DNA of 64,000 nucleotides from Verpa conica (taxonomy: Eukaryota; Ascomycota; Pezizomycetes; Pezizales; Morchellaceae). The stretch lies in NCBI GenBank assembly GCA_033030425.1, contig JAUFSD010000002.1, positions 2,108,001-2,172,000 on the forward strand, written 5' to 3'. Below, piece by piece: positions 12,630-25,546 of the stretch (positions are counted from its first letter, which is position 1; each line of letters begins with the position of its first letter). The notes beneath the pieces are model-generated. The model searched no databases, had not been told where the DNA came from, and saw only the letters and a program-made list of their open reading frames with translations. A program made the translations under genes and the position numbers.

Positions 12630-14697
12630 ATGGCCCGAAAACGGGTCCAGTTCTCCCCTCGGGTAGTAAGCCAAATGATCATACTCTGTGAGTAATAACG
12701 TCCTACCTTTAAGTACATAGGGGGGGCTAATTACTGCCCCGAGTCAGCCGTATGTCGTTTTGCCGAGCCTGTAGCTATGACTTCCGTCTCGCCATATCTC
12801 GTTAGTGCTCCCTAACTTGAAGATTTTATGGGTTGATAAGATGACAAATTCTCAAATCTTGGCAGTACTACATGATTGCACATTTTGGGGTCCCGCAAGC
12901 AGACATCGCTAAATATGTCGGAATTACGTTCTCGAGCTTTTCTTTCTGCCAGTTCTTTACGGGAATCTGGTGGGGAAGGGCGAGTGACAGGTTTGGTAGG
13001 AAGCCGATGCTGATACTGGGCTTAATTGGAACATTACTATCACTACTAGTTTTTGGGTTTTCGACAAGTTTAAAGGTGGCCATAGCCGCAAGATGTGTTG
13101 CCGGTTTAGTAAACGGGAATGTATAGATCCAAGAATTCAAAAAAGAACTGGCAAGAAAATCCTCTCTAACCATTCGAGATATTTAGGTGGGTATTGTACG
13201 GACTATGATTGCAGAAATGGTTCCGGAGAAAGAGGTACTTTTTTGTCCTGGGTGTGTGAGCGATCTTGTGACTAGTCGCTGACTATATAAACCATTAGCT
13301 ACAACCCCGCGCGTTTTCCTTGATGCCTCTCATAGTAAGTGTGTCTGTTTTATGGATTTTTGCGGAATTTTTCTAAGACGCATTGCTGTGATTAGTGGAC
13401 AACTGGGTCTGTGATTGGCCCTGTACTCGGTGGATTTTTGGCGGATCCTATCAGAAACCATCCAGGCTGGTTCAGTAGGGAGCCTCCTGTCTTCTTTAAG
13501 AAGTTTCCCTTTGCTCTCCCAAACATCGTGGCTGGGGCATTTTTTGTTATTGGCCTGGCAATAGGCATCCTCTTTCTAGATGTAAGAATATTTATTCATG
13601 GGTTATCTAGTTTATCTATTGATGTGCTTTTAAATTTTTTTAGGAAACGCTTGAGACGAAGAGGGAAAAAATTGATCTAGGTCGTAGGCTCGGAAACAAA
13701 ATTCTCCAGAATTTTGGGTTTAAGGCTCAGCACCATAAGGACATTGCAGATGAAACCACATCGCTGCTTCAAAGTGAGAGCTCATCAAGCTTAGATGAAG
13801 AGCTTGCAGCAGCAGCACAAAAGAAACAGGCGGCGAAAACTCAAAGTGCTCCTCCTATACGTGACGCGTTTACTTTCCAGTCTTCAGTCAACTTGTTAGT
13901 TTATTGCCTTTTGGCTCTACACTCAATTACTTTTGATCAACTACTTCCGGTACTTATGGCTTACCCACGTGAAGACCCGGAAAAGCGGCAGCTGCCTCTT
14001 AGATTTGCTGGTGGCTTCGGAATGAGCTCTTCTCAGGTTGGGTTTTTATTCTCGCTTTACGGGGGCATGGGAATGTTTTTGCAGGTTAGTTTCTCGATTA
14101 TGGAAGTTCTACTCTGAAAAAACTACTGATCCATTGTTTATCTAAGATCTTCGTATTCCCACCTATTACGAATAGGTTAGGATCTCTCCGTTGTTTAACA
14201 ATCAGCTGTTTTGCGTTCCCAATCATCTATGCACTTACACCATTTGCCGTGATTCTCCCAGAAGAGATGCAACAACCAGCGCTGTTCATATTGTTGGTAG
14301 TCAAGAGTATGGCGGGAACATTTGCGTTTCCTTGTAGCACTATACTACTTACAAACTCGTCTCCAACACTACGCCTTCTTGGCACACTGAACGGGATTGC
14401 TGTGACTTTGGCTGCTATGGGCAGAGCGGTCGGACCAGCTGTAAGTTTCATCTTCTTACTTTATTACTGTTCTTTTATTAATCAAAGATGTAGACGGGAG
14501 GTCTTGCTTTCAGCTGGGGCCAGAGTATTGGCTACCTCGTTTTCCCATGGTGGCTGCTTTCATTTATCACATTTCTCGGCGCGCTACCTGTTCTACTCCT
14601 GATTGAGGGAGAAGGTTTTGCTGGTGATAAGAAAGTATTAGCGGAGGTAGAGGTGGAAGAAGAGGTAGAGCCTAGCCAATTTCCAGCCTTAAAGTGA
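12630..14697 (+). CDS. MFS (DHA1/ZIFL-like) membrane transporter
   Basis: Major facilitator superfamily drug/proton-antiporter-like transporter. Substrate is unknown; it resembles the fungal group that includes yeast YCR023C and plant ZIF-like carriers. Nine exons: 12630-12687, 12748-12800, 12866-13120, 13187-13234, 13299-13334, 13396-13581, 13644-14084, 14147-14440 and 14494-14697. All joins keep frame and give 524 aa. The start MARKRVQF is fixed by exon 1 running in phase into VCRFAEPVAMTS, the conserved first helix. Motif A is WGRASDRFGRKP between helices 2 and 3; a second signature, MPLIWTTGSVIGPVLGG, lies in helix 5. A hydrophilic loop rich in Ser, Glu and Ala (exon 7) separates the two six-helix halves. 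The tail is acidic (EVEVEEEVE). Intron branch sites read CTAAT or CTAAC. Confidence 0.93.
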
Positions 14698-15077
14698 GAG
14701 AGCAGTTGGAGGGGGCTATTATTACGATGAAGGTTAAAAGACTGGTGTGAACTTACTGGCATATATATACTTGTATCTTATTGAGTATGGAAAATTTACT
14801 TATTTCTGTTTATGGTTCTGGTTTAAAAAAAAAACACTGCTGGTTGTTTTTAGAAGGGTTTGAGCTTGTACTAGCGGCTTAAATTACCTCTGCGATAAGC
14901 ATGAATCTGTCAAGTAAAGAAAATTTGTTGGGGTAGGCACCTATTGGTCAACGTGACCTCCTAACGACATCTCCTAACAACATACTTTCAAACGACATCT
15001 TCCCTATCAATTCACTAGTTGTCTATCTCATTGGCCCCCCTCTTCTAATTCTGGCCCTGTAAATTTACTCTGCGTAT
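14698..15077. other. Intergenic spacer between two + strand genes
   Basis: This 380-bp spacer holds the terminator region of the MFS gene and the promoter of the Cys-rich gene. A short A-run near 14825-14834 and CTCCTAACGACATCTCCTAAC-like near-repeats around 14960-14990 are visible. No further feature was seen. Confidence 0.4.
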
Positions 15078-15872
15078 ATGTCGTCATCTGAGAAGCACTG
15101 CTTCTCGCACCCCCCAGGTCCAGCAGCAAAGATTGGGTTCTTCAACTTTCTTGGGCTGTATCCAATTCTGGCAATTTTTGTAGAAAATCTCAAGCAATCT
15201 GAGGTCCTCTGTTTGATGCTTACCTGCAAGCATGTCTACTCAGTTCTCAATCGCAATAATGACTGCATCAAGAATCTACGAAGCAAAGCCATCCCGCATC
15301 CCAAGAGAGAGGAGTGCGAAAGCTGTGAGATGAAGTTGACTGCTTGTATCAAGTGTACCGAGTATTTCCACGTAAGTGTGGTATTATGCTCAAAAACAAT
15401 TCTCTTTAAATATGCTCGGGACTAATAATATTCCGAGCAACAGGTTAGGAGTGAAACATACCGTGTCTCTCAAGTATATGCCTCCTCACATCGCTCCGTA
15501 TACATTTGTGGGGGTTGCTACATCAAACTCCCAGCAACAACTATCGGTAACTGCTGTCACTGTGATAGGAGTGTAGAATACAGATTCATCTGTCATGATT
15601 GTGTTTTAGAGGAGCGACGCCAAAGGATCAGAGCACATGAACCATTTATCAAATGTAAAGATAAGTGTGAGCGTGTGGCAAGTGGAGGACGGGCTAGGTG
15701 TCAATGTGGCCAATGTGGAAAATTTATAAAAAGGGGGGAGATAGGGAAGGATGGGGGGCCGGTGCAGGTTTGCAGGTGGTGTGGGAGGATGGCAGACCGT
15801 TGTCCCGTGAACAAGGTCAAGGTCAAAGCTATTCAAGCTAAGGAGGGTCATATTAGTGGGATCGGGGCTTGA
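15078..15872 (+). CDS. Cys-rich, putative zinc-binding protein with F-box-like N-terminus
   Basis: I do not recognise a named family. Two exons, 15078-15371 and 15444-15872, are joined in phase 0 across a 72-nt intron (GTAAGT donor, CTAAT branch, CAG acceptor), giving 240 aa. Residues about 15-60 (FLGLYPILAIF...CLMLTCKHVYSVLN) resemble the hydrophobic helices of an F-box or a similar adaptor. The rest has many paired cysteines: CESC, CIKC, CGGC, CCHC, CHDC, CKDKC, CQCGQC and CRWCG, spaced like zinc ribbons. The spacing does not match RING or MYND. Substrate-recruiting or nucleic-acid-binding roles are both possible. The splice is well supported because the Cys-pair pattern continues across it and the frame runs to a single stop. 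Confidence 0.72.
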
Positions 15873-18510
15873 AAAGGCGGTTTGATAAGTGTTCTTTGGA
15901 TTGCTATCTACAATGACTAGGGAATGGTGTATTTTCATGTAGCGTATATGAGGATATAGTACTTCTAATTCTGAGATTAAAGTCATCTTAAACCCGGTAG
16001 CTCTTTAGAGTAGGAGGGGAATAAATAAACAAACGGTTTATTTTTGTGTAGGAGAAGAGTCCATGTATTTACACATGATTAGCTATTCATAGACTATCAC
16101 TCGGGCTCGCTTTGTTGTAGGTACCCTCCCTAACTGGGCACCTCGAACGTGAAGAACCTCTAGAGCGGGGTATTAAATTTTTCCTAGAGAATTACATGTA
16201 GCCAAGCGCTTACAGTCTGCCTAAAGCCTGCCTCCTACTTCCATAGGTTTCGAGCACCCCCCCGCAACCTATGTTGCTGATTTTATGTAGTATGTGTGTA
16301 TAATCTACTTTGTTATTTCTAAGGATGAGAATTTACAGATGTGGGTTATATGCGAGAATCGTCTGATGACAGTAAGTTTTCGACCGCTCCTTCAAAAAAA
16401 AAAGACAAATAAACACAGAAGTCCAGCTTGGGAGGTTTTATAACGCCTCTTGATGTATTTTAACTTAGTGTCTAGCTAGTCTGGAGCTCTGAGGTGATTA
16501 GTCTAAAGGTGGTAAATTTTGTAAAGTAGTCGCTAGTGGAAAAAGAAATCTTCTATGGAGCTATCTATAAGCTCTAGGTTTGTAGATGGTAGAAGTCAAG
16601 GGTGGCTAAAAGAGGTGGCTAATGGCAAAGAAGGTATGCTTTTTTTTTCTCTTCATACACCTAATATATAAGGTGGTGGGAGGAGCTACTTTAATGTAGT
16701 TAAGTTTTCTCCTTGATACCCTCGATACTCACTGGTCTAGAGCACTCTTCTGGATTTCTTTATTTAAATGAGTAGCTTTTCTTCCAACCAATTGATCTTC
16801 TTGAGCCTGACTTATGATAGTGGGTTTGCAAACTGATCCCCTACTGAGCTGCAAGCCGTAGCCAATCATTTATAATTGATAGTAGATCTCAATAAATAGA
16901 AAAGTACGGCGGGAGCCCACGGAGTATATAGAGTCTTCCACAGCATGTCTGTAGGTGGGCTCTCTTTTAGAGTACAGATCTAGATTTGTGCTAAATACGG
17001 GCCCTAAAATTCACTGGAACCACATATAGTTGACTACAACATCAATCAAAGCACATTTCTGCTATTCTCTCAAATAAACTGCCAGGAGGTCAGAAAACTG
17101 AAAATTTTAAAAAGTAACCTACTTACGCGTCTCTAAACAAATGTACATTAAAGAGTACCACTACTTTTGGTGTAACTGCCTTATCAATACTAAAATAGTA
17201 TATTGCCGGTTAGCGACCGTGGGGAAAACGTAATGCCCTTCATAGTCTAGGAAAGAGAAAGTCATTGAATATGAAGCATTGAATTTTTGGAACACTACAT
17301 GTAGTAGTGGAATATCCAGCGATCCAGTGAGTTGCCCAAATCACAAGTTTCTGAAGAAACGGCACTGCCGCCATTGATGTACATGGCTCTTTCGAGTGCT
17401 CTTTTTTTTCTCCTCTTAAGGGGAAAGGGAAAAGAAAAAAATTAATTTGCTACTCTATGTTATACCATATTCTCTAGCTATGTTGTATCTCAATTTTTGT
17501 CATCTGTGTTCTGAAATTAGGAGGGGAGGGTTTCAGTAAGGATAAAACGTTGGTTTCCTCACAAACTCTCCTGCACCTCAATTGTTTACACCAGGGGTTT
17601 TTCTATACTTTTATGCGATTAACTGCCCAATGTTTACGTAAGGGTACGTAGTACGTAGGAGGTTCCATGGTGACGCTAGTAGGCGAGTGCCATGCAAGTC
17701 ATTCTTCACGTTTAAATGGTATTCCCTGGATAGGAGTGGCACCGGCACGGTTTATCTGATCCGCCTCCCATGGGTAACCAAACCTGTCTTTAGTGAGACT
17801 ACATCGTGCATATAGGGTACAGCCTCTGGTAGAATTATTCTGGAAACAGGGATTATCGAGCAGGGGCTTCTAGCCAATACTATTGTCCAAACCTTCGTCA
17901 AAAACATAGAAGACGAATTATGTTGCGCGCCACATTTCCACAATAATTCTACCGGGAGCTGTATGAGCAGTTATTTTGCGTCAAGACTTGACCCATTGGA
18001 TACTCATCTCCGAAATATTGATGCACCCCATCATAGTACGTGTCAACATATAATATCACTCGCTATTATTACAGGAACTTGTGTTGGGGTACCCACCATA
18101 ATGGAACACTATGCAGGTAACTGATAGAGGGATATAGAAGGATCTAATTAAGGGAATCTATAAGCGAGATATTCCGGTATGTAGAATGAGGCTGAAAGAG
18201 CACTCCCTCGAACATCAGCCAGGTGAATCTTCCTACTCTGCATCTACCTATAAAGAGCGTTAGTTATGATACTTGGCAGTGGTGACCTAATTTGTGGCAA
18301 ATCCCCCGCATGCTTAAACACAATCCTCTACAGCTTCCGGCAACAAATATCGAGAAACGTGGAGTTCGAATTTAGAGTTTCTATTGGCTTTTCAGTATTG
18401 TGGCAAAGATTATAGTAATTGAACTGGCTGTTGGGCCCCTGCTCACTAACCCTGGTTTCTCGATCTTTCTTGCCGGCGACTGTAAGCTTATTAGAGCGAT
18501 CTTTCCTAGC

Positions 18511-18567
18511 GATTAAGATCTGGTCTAGGGGTTAAGATCTGACCTAGGGATTAAGATCTGGCCTAGG
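18511..18567. repeat. Three tandem 19-bp repeats
   Basis: Three head-to-tail copies of GATTAAGATCTGGTCTAGG-like units occur at 18511-18529, 18530-18548 and 18549-18567, differing at one to three positions. Each unit contains the palindrome AGATCT, and the last two copies also contain CCTAGG. A partial fourth unit (CCTAGC) precedes the array. Confidence 0.85.
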
Positions 18568-20224
18568 AAATAAGAATTCTCAATGGGTGGGCCTAAAGGG
18601 CTAATCACACGAGCCAGCTAGGCCTCTGCCCATCCTCAAATTTACTAGTCTTATATTTTATCAGTAGGTTGTATCTAGGAACTACATATGCCTTCTGTTA
18701 TTATTGTCTTTTTTCTAGGTTCGGGAAAACCTAGTATAGAGACCGTCATCTAGTAGAGAGTGTTAGCCTGAGAGGAGGGCTTTTCCACCGTCCAGAACAT
18801 AATAGCATTATTCTCGAGGGATTGTGTTATCCCTGTGAGCTCAACAGATTGTTTAGAGAGACGTGCACATAGGCGCAACGCACTCTTTTAGGTGGCCAAA
18901 GGGATGTGATTTCTGCATTATGGTTGTCAAACATGAATGCCCGAGGACTAGTGTTTTTTCCCTCGTACTGCTTCTGATTGGCTCTAGAGTTTCTGTTGGC
19001 TGCTGTAAACCCAGAATAACCGCAGTAAAGTGCAAAAGATGTGAGTTATTAGAGCTCATCCACTAAACCCTGTTTCAAGCATCCCCAAATAACAAATCTT
19101 ATTCAAGTTTGATGACCCCTGCCTTGGGTACCGAGGCTGTTGGCTAACCCACAGTTCGGCGTGATGCAGGGCATAAGCGCTACATGGATTTGAAACCCTG
19201 ATTGTTAACCCATACAATAGCGGAAAGAGGGGCGTTTTCACTACCACATCGGTGGGAATTACGGTTTTAAGCTGGAGGTGCTACCAAGTTGGTCAAAACG
19301 TCCCGTAACACAGCCGACTTAATCTAGCATTCTCCAGAATACCGCACCAATGCCATACCAAAAACACCCCGCTTTCCTGTACTGTACTCATATTATCTCT
19401 ACTTACGATCATGGTCAGCAAATATTATTGATAATGTATGTCCGAGTGAACCAGCATGCAGTGCATCAAGCCTAATATCCGAGATACGACTGCAAGGGTT
19501 CTCTAGCTCTAGCACATAGGATTCGCTTGGGGGAGATAGAATCTGATATAAAGTTCAAGTGCAGTTATGGGCTTACAGATTACATGGGGAGAAAAAGATA
19601 TATCTTTAGGATTTTAGTAGCCCTCGATTTTTAGAATTGGCCTGTTACATCATTAAATGAGCTTAAGTCCGCTGGGGAGGCTATCTTGTCTTAGAATAAC
19701 CCCTAGTCCCGAACTTAGAGTATGAGTGTAGCACCCTGAAGGTTTGAATCCGGCGGATAGATTCTTATGCATGAAAGCACCATATTGGTGGGGTATCAAA
19801 CATTACCTTAAGACACTTTATAGAAGTAGCTAAAAATATTGGCAAACATGCCCAACATGGAGGGACAAAGTCTCACGCAGGTGCAATCCTTCTAAGAGGA
19901 AGACTAGTGGTATATATAGTAAACTCATGGTAAAAACATCTGCAAGCCCTTGAATTTTGTGGATGGGATACCCCTCGTCTTAATGCCTCTGTTCGCGTCA
20001 ATGGCCGCCAAGGTGCAAAAGGCTCCACAAGCTAAAAAATCTGCTAGCTCAAAATTTGACACAATCGACACTCTGGATGCTTGGATGCCTAAATGCCTTA
20101 TAATAGTCAGGGAGGTTAGGTCCCCCAATCCCCCCACCCTCCCTCAAGGAATAACCCGTGATATCAGAGATAAGAACAGAACTTGGGAATTTATTATCTC
20201 TAGTTTTTGTCTTAATGCTAGTTC

Positions 20225-20276
20225 CCAGATATATAGGTTTAAATGATAAATTCATTCATTCATTCAGATATATAGG
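20225..20276. repeat. ATTC microsatellite between short direct repeats
   Basis: About four ATTC units are flanked on both sides by AGATATATAGGT. Confidence 0.65.
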
Positions 20277-21746
20277 TCGAGTGATTGATTATGATTATAA
20301 ATTCTTTATAACGTAGCAGGTTGGTCCTCATTAAGGGGGTCGTGATTCACGCCGAGAAATCTCATAGTCATAAACTCTGACATAAAGGACTGCAATTAAT
20401 GAGATCTGCGCCCACAGCCCAACAGCAGCTGGCCTTAAACTAATGTCCCATACAGCCAGTAGTTATCCAGTTTTGTGCCACCCTGCACGAGACACTTCCC
20501 GATCCCGCACTTGCCGCACCTGCCACCCATTCTTAGACCAGATGCTTAGACCGTGAGGCTATGGCTCTTCGAAAGCTGCCAACAATCATTAAAAGTAAAT
20601 ATCGAGCAGTTTGCCCTTGGATCTCCAAAGATGAGTTTTGGCCAGCACTAGACTTCTTCCTGTCCCCCTCCCCCCCCATTTTTTTTTAGCGCTTCGGGTG
20701 CTCGATGAGCATCCAAGGGAAAATTTTCAAAGTACCAGTCAGACCTCAGAGGTGGCATTGGCCCTCAGCAGGTGAATATAGGCATGCGGCACGATATCCC
20801 AACGTCCAAGAAACCACACGTGGTACAAAAATCCCATCGGGCCCAACCAGCGCAAGCAGGTAACAGGCTCCCGTCAGAAGTGAAACAGTGCGCCATACGC
20901 AGGCAAGTAATTCGGGAAAGGATGTCAAGGTGCTCGGGCTCCCGTCATGCAGCGACCATATATGTATAGTTAACGGCCGATCGCGGGTTTTACAGCGGCT
21001 ATCACGATCTACTCAGAACTCTAGATCATCAATATTCCAGTTCTCTAATGTCAAGGATATTGTTGAGATATTTGAGTATAAAAACACCTAATTTTCAACT
21101 TATGCTTATACTCGGCTCCCATAGTCTAGGGCTAACCACCAGCTCTGAGGTCGTATGATAGGTGACATGTTTGCCTTATATTGGATCTCTGCTTATTTCT
21201 ACAGTGTTTCGGTTCGGGTATGGGTAGTGATCCCGGCTGTATACACCCCCACTCCATATCCCACACCTCTAGCGTACCAGCTAACCAATAACAATGGATA
21301 ATAATCGGGGTTATTCGAGAAGTAGTAATAGAAAATGGGATGGAAATATGGAGAAAGGAGGCAGCTTCAATTATGATTTAATAAGGGGTGTTATTATAGA
21401 AAATACATTTATCAATCTGCAACCAACATAAGAGTACATTTATGCAAAAAGGATTTTCCGCTCAATAAGTGACCATATCTTCCACCAAAATATCCCATCT
21501 ACCTGGTACATGTTCAAGGCCGTGTGCTTACTGGACCAACAATAAGATGGAAGGGAAGCACGTATAGAGAGAGAAAAAATAGGATCTTCGGAAAAGTATT
21601 AATATCAACAATCAAGAGAAATGTAGAAGAATTTATGGTCTAAAATAGAACAAAATCAGTTTACTTCAAAAAATATCCACCTCCCAAAATAAATGATAAT
21701 GGAACTAGGCATCAATTCCAAGAAAGAAAAAAGCTGTAAACGAGTG

Positions 21747-23353
21747 CTAGTTATCTAGGGTTACCAAAGTATACTCTTCATGAAAGTGATTACTGGCACT
21801 AGGCCCAGAAAAGCACCAGTCATCGTCATCACTATTATACAGCCTACTTGAAGCATCGAAGTGCGGAAAGCTTGCATAGCAATTTGAATAGTCGAGTGTC
21901 TGGCAATTTTCAGAAGCAATAGACTCTCCAGGTCCAAAAGTATAACCCATCAGAGCTTCAACGGGCGCTGGGGTGGAAATTTCATATTGAAGAGGGACTG
22001 GTGGTAACTGGGCTGGCTCTCTTTCATGTTGCTCATCTTTGATAGTTGAGGATTGGGAACGAGAACGAGATTTTGCAGCCGCCCATTTTCTTGTGGATTT
22101 GCGCCTACGCCTGCTTACACCAGCCCGTAAGAACAGATCGTCCGTTGTTCGTTTCTTTGAATTCGGCGGACTCTTGCGGTATCTTGTTGTTGATTTGACA
22201 CCCCCTTCTATTGCTTCCTCAGAGAGGACCCAGATATATCCTTTGCCAGGGTCATCAGGAGGGCGGTCTTCTTTCAGAAATGCCTATAACTGGATTGTCA
22301 GAAATTAAAGACTTCACTCATGATAAAATGAGTACTCACTCCATTCATAGACAGGTTATGACGAATACTGTTCATCCATCCTCGACCCTTCACCTTCTTA
22401 AATCGCGGAATCTTTTCACGAAAGTACTCATATATCTCTGCAAGTACCATCCTACGTCTAGGCGTGCTCATGAGTGCACGGTGGATGAGCACTGCGTATG
22501 GTGCAGTCTTGTCGCAGTCGATATCGTCCCCGGGAAGTTCTGGGGTAATTAATTGCTTCCGACTCTCAACTGGACAATGCTTTTCAGGCCCTTCGAAGCT
22601 CATTCTATCCTCCTCCTCCTCCCCCTCCTCATCTTCCTCCTCCTCCTCTTCATCAATGTCTTGAGCCATAAAATCATCAATAGGATCGACTACCGTTGCC
22701 AATGGTGGCGTGAAGACTTCTAAAATGCCCATGTATTCCTCTTCTTCCTGCTTTGTTGGGGAATGAAATGGTGTAGAAAGGGGGCTCTCGGGAGAAGTGA
22801 AAATGCTGCGTTGACTAGAGGTTGATAGAAGGAAAGAATTTGGGGGGAGATAAGCAGGTGTAGGGTGGTGAATTCCGTCTCGAGGGGTTGGATGATGAAG
22901 GTTAGAAAATTCATCGTCGGCTGGCTTGATAGGATTTGGTTCGTACTCCGATACAGGCGATATTGGATGCCCATATACGGCGGTCATCTCATTGTCGTAC
23001 TGGCAATGTCGGCTAGGATGAAGTGTTTGACCTATCCGGTAATGGTATGGGACTCCTTGTAGAAATGTTTGCACTTGCCCTGAACATAGACCACTGCTAT
23101 GTGGATTCGTATGCAATGGGCATGTCTGCTCTCCAGTGAAGGTCATCTCTGGTAAGACTGATCGAGACGATGGATTCGCGCAAATTTGGCACGAGAGACT
23201 TTCTATATCTATATGATCACAATCTTCGAAACACCAATTTGTTGGGAGTGGAGCCTCGGTAGGATTGAATTGAGCCCCGTAGGTGGCCATAATAATGGTA
23301 AGATATGGGGGTTCTAACAAGGCGGTGACCACACTTTCAGAGCGCCAGATCAA
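21747..23353 (-). CDS. Divergent fork-head (winged-helix) transcription factor
   Basis: Sequence-specific nuclear regulator of the fork-head class. Exons 23353-22340 and 22283-21747 are joined across a 56-nt phase-0 intron (GTGAGT donor, TAG acceptor), giving 516 aa. A shorter start at 23290 (MATYGAQF) gives 495 aa and may be the real one. The fork-head domain is about residues 282-366. It contains APYAVLIHRAL, LAEIYEYF, GWMNSIRHNLSMNG and, after the splice, AFLKEDRPPDDPGKGYIW, so the recognition helix is intact. The usual KPPYSYA opening is reduced to KTAPYAVLI, and the wing-region lead-in is FKKVKGRGW. A long acidic Glu tract precedes the domain. A basic nuclear-localisation stretch (SRRRRKSTRK) follows it. 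Regulation and targets cannot be inferred. Confidence 0.9.
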
Positions 23354-25546
23354 AATATTCTAGAAGGCATCAAACCCCTGCCCAGGGGTGGTATTTGAGG
23401 GGAATCGAAGGCTCTTAAAAGTCAGCTGCACTCTGCGGCTTGCCAACTCAGAAAAAATTTGCCAGCTCTCGAACGGAAACGAACATCGCCGCAGATGGCT
23501 GACCTATCGTGTTGTAAGTGCTAATTACTACAATCTGAATTTCTGAATAATACCCAAAAAGAGGGTAAAAATGTGCTAGTTATGAACTGATACTTATTTA
23601 CGTGTAGAAAGGTCTTGTGGTATATCGGCGCACGTACTTAGGTGGGATGAAATGCCACTAAAAGCCTGCATATTTGAGTAAAAGATTAGGGAACGGGCAT
23701 ACGAGTTTCGGGCAGTTGCAGCACACGATGAAGCATCTAAAAAGAAAGTAATATTAGTTATGGCAATGAATTTGGGGATAATTTGTAAATTCTAGTGGCA
23801 GAAAACTTATGCGGGGAGATATAAAATCCCCCCCGATCGTTTGAAGTTTTATTATTGAAGAAATCTTACTAGCGATGAGCTGCAATAGCGTCATGCAACG
23901 AGGATCGATCTCCGCATTCCATCAATATCACAAATCCCAACTGTATTAAGGTGAAATATCACTATTATTGCAAAGAGACTGGTGTGGGGGTAAATTAGTA
24001 GGCACTTAACTAATTGAAGTACCACGTTATTCCTAGGCTCATGGGGACATGACGATCAACTGAGAAAGCCCTTGCCGTGGATCTCCATTAATCCTGTGGT
24101 GCTGTTCTAAATGCACGTGCTGTATGTTGGCATTTCCTTAGAACAAAGAACCCCACCCAGCTACGGGAATTGGCAGTATAGCTCTGCTTCCCCTATTCGT
24201 CATATTTTATAATATTCGTGGGATTGGAACCGTGCAAACGGATCCAGCCGTTCAAATTGGCATAAGCCCATGCAGGAAAGCGTTCAGCTTGGTGTCCTCA
24301 CGGGTACCTTCTTCCTCTAATCCTGTCAAGTCTGAATTGGTCCTATAGCGGCATTTCAGCCCAAGCCGGTAGTGGCAAGTCGAAGGAATCACAACTGTCC
24401 GTGCGATTCTCCAAGGCGGCAACCCTATTCGCAGTCCTAGATCGTTGAAGTTCGCGGTCTGTCGCTTATGTCTACATAGCCGCCTTCCAGCGCCCGTGCT
24501 AGCCTGCAGATCTACCTTCTTTACTAAGATCAATCCAGAGTATTCCACATTCCCAAATCCCGCCACCCAACCCGCTCCAAGATTGAAAATCTCATTATCT
24601 TAAGACGGTAAACTAAGAAACCTCCATGACGCCGAACATGGAGATAAGTAGGATGTTAACGTATCCCTGATAACTACATATACCATGGTTTTATGTAGCC
24701 TTTGTGAAAAAAATATTAGGATCTAGGCTTGAAGCTTGATAAATGACTCTATTGTCGAAATTTATGTCGTTGGCAACGAAGTAATTTCAAACCCCTTTTG
24801 CCAAGAAGGGCGTGAGCCCACCCGGTTGCAAACTAGGGGGGCAACACCTGAATTTTGAACATGCTTGTCCGAGGGTAGCCACTTAATTTTTTCTGATGTA
24901 AAGTTTATCTTTTAAACAGTCATGTATCGCTTTGTGACGCTCTCATATATGGCTTAATGTGACGACCGACTCCCCAACGGTCTTAGCGTGCGCCACTATG
25001 TATTTGCCACTCCTTCCAAATCTTGGTATGACAAACAAGCTGAAGGAACCTGAGCCATTATATGTGATAAAAGCAAGCAGTATCTTGGGTACTATCACAC
25101 AGACCTTCCAGATATATTCTTCAATATTGAATGTAAAGTTGCTAAATTAGTCTAGAGTCTGTAGAATTGGTTTGTTGTGAGGGGTGAAGGAAACCCTATA
25201 CATGCTCCAACGTAGAGCTAAGCAATATTTATACCATCCATTGATTATAATCATATTTTGATTCATATAAGTTATAAAAATGGAATATAGTATTAAGAGG
25301 CGAAAATCTTCAATAAATCTGTCTTCTAATCTCCCGATCGAGATACTCCATATTCGTAGCTCCATCAATACTATATTCTTTATATCAGTATCAACAAACA
25401 AAGAGATAAATATAGGGTCATACGCTTCAATGTTTTTATTAAAAATTGAATAGGCGCTCTTTTCCCCATCCTTCCTTTCCCCAGTGTTCGCGTAACACAT
25501 CCATAGAATACCTATGCGTCCATCGGTCAGTCAGTTTCCGAGCACG
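23354..25546. other. Intergenic block with no supported gene
   Basis: This holds the presumed promoter of the fork-head gene and AT-rich sequence. A 104-codon minus-strand frame at 24252-24566 is locally GC-richer than its surroundings but matches nothing I recognise and has no clear splice partners. It may be a relic of an older coding sequence. Confidence 0.35.

Larger units (their letters stand above)
15873..21746. other. Large AT-rich gene-poor block
   Basis: Nearly 6 kb with no supported gene; all open frames are under 100 codons and match nothing I know. It contains a 19-bp tandem repeat (18511-18567) and an ATTC microsatellite (about 20249-20265) flanked by two copies of AGATATATAGGT. 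Decayed, possibly RIP-mutated repeats are the likeliest content; this is inference from composition alone. Confidence 0.4.

Noticed and set aside
24252..24566. 104-codon minus-strand frame, locally GC-rich
   Set aside because: Could be a decayed coding relic, but no family or exon structure could be supported.
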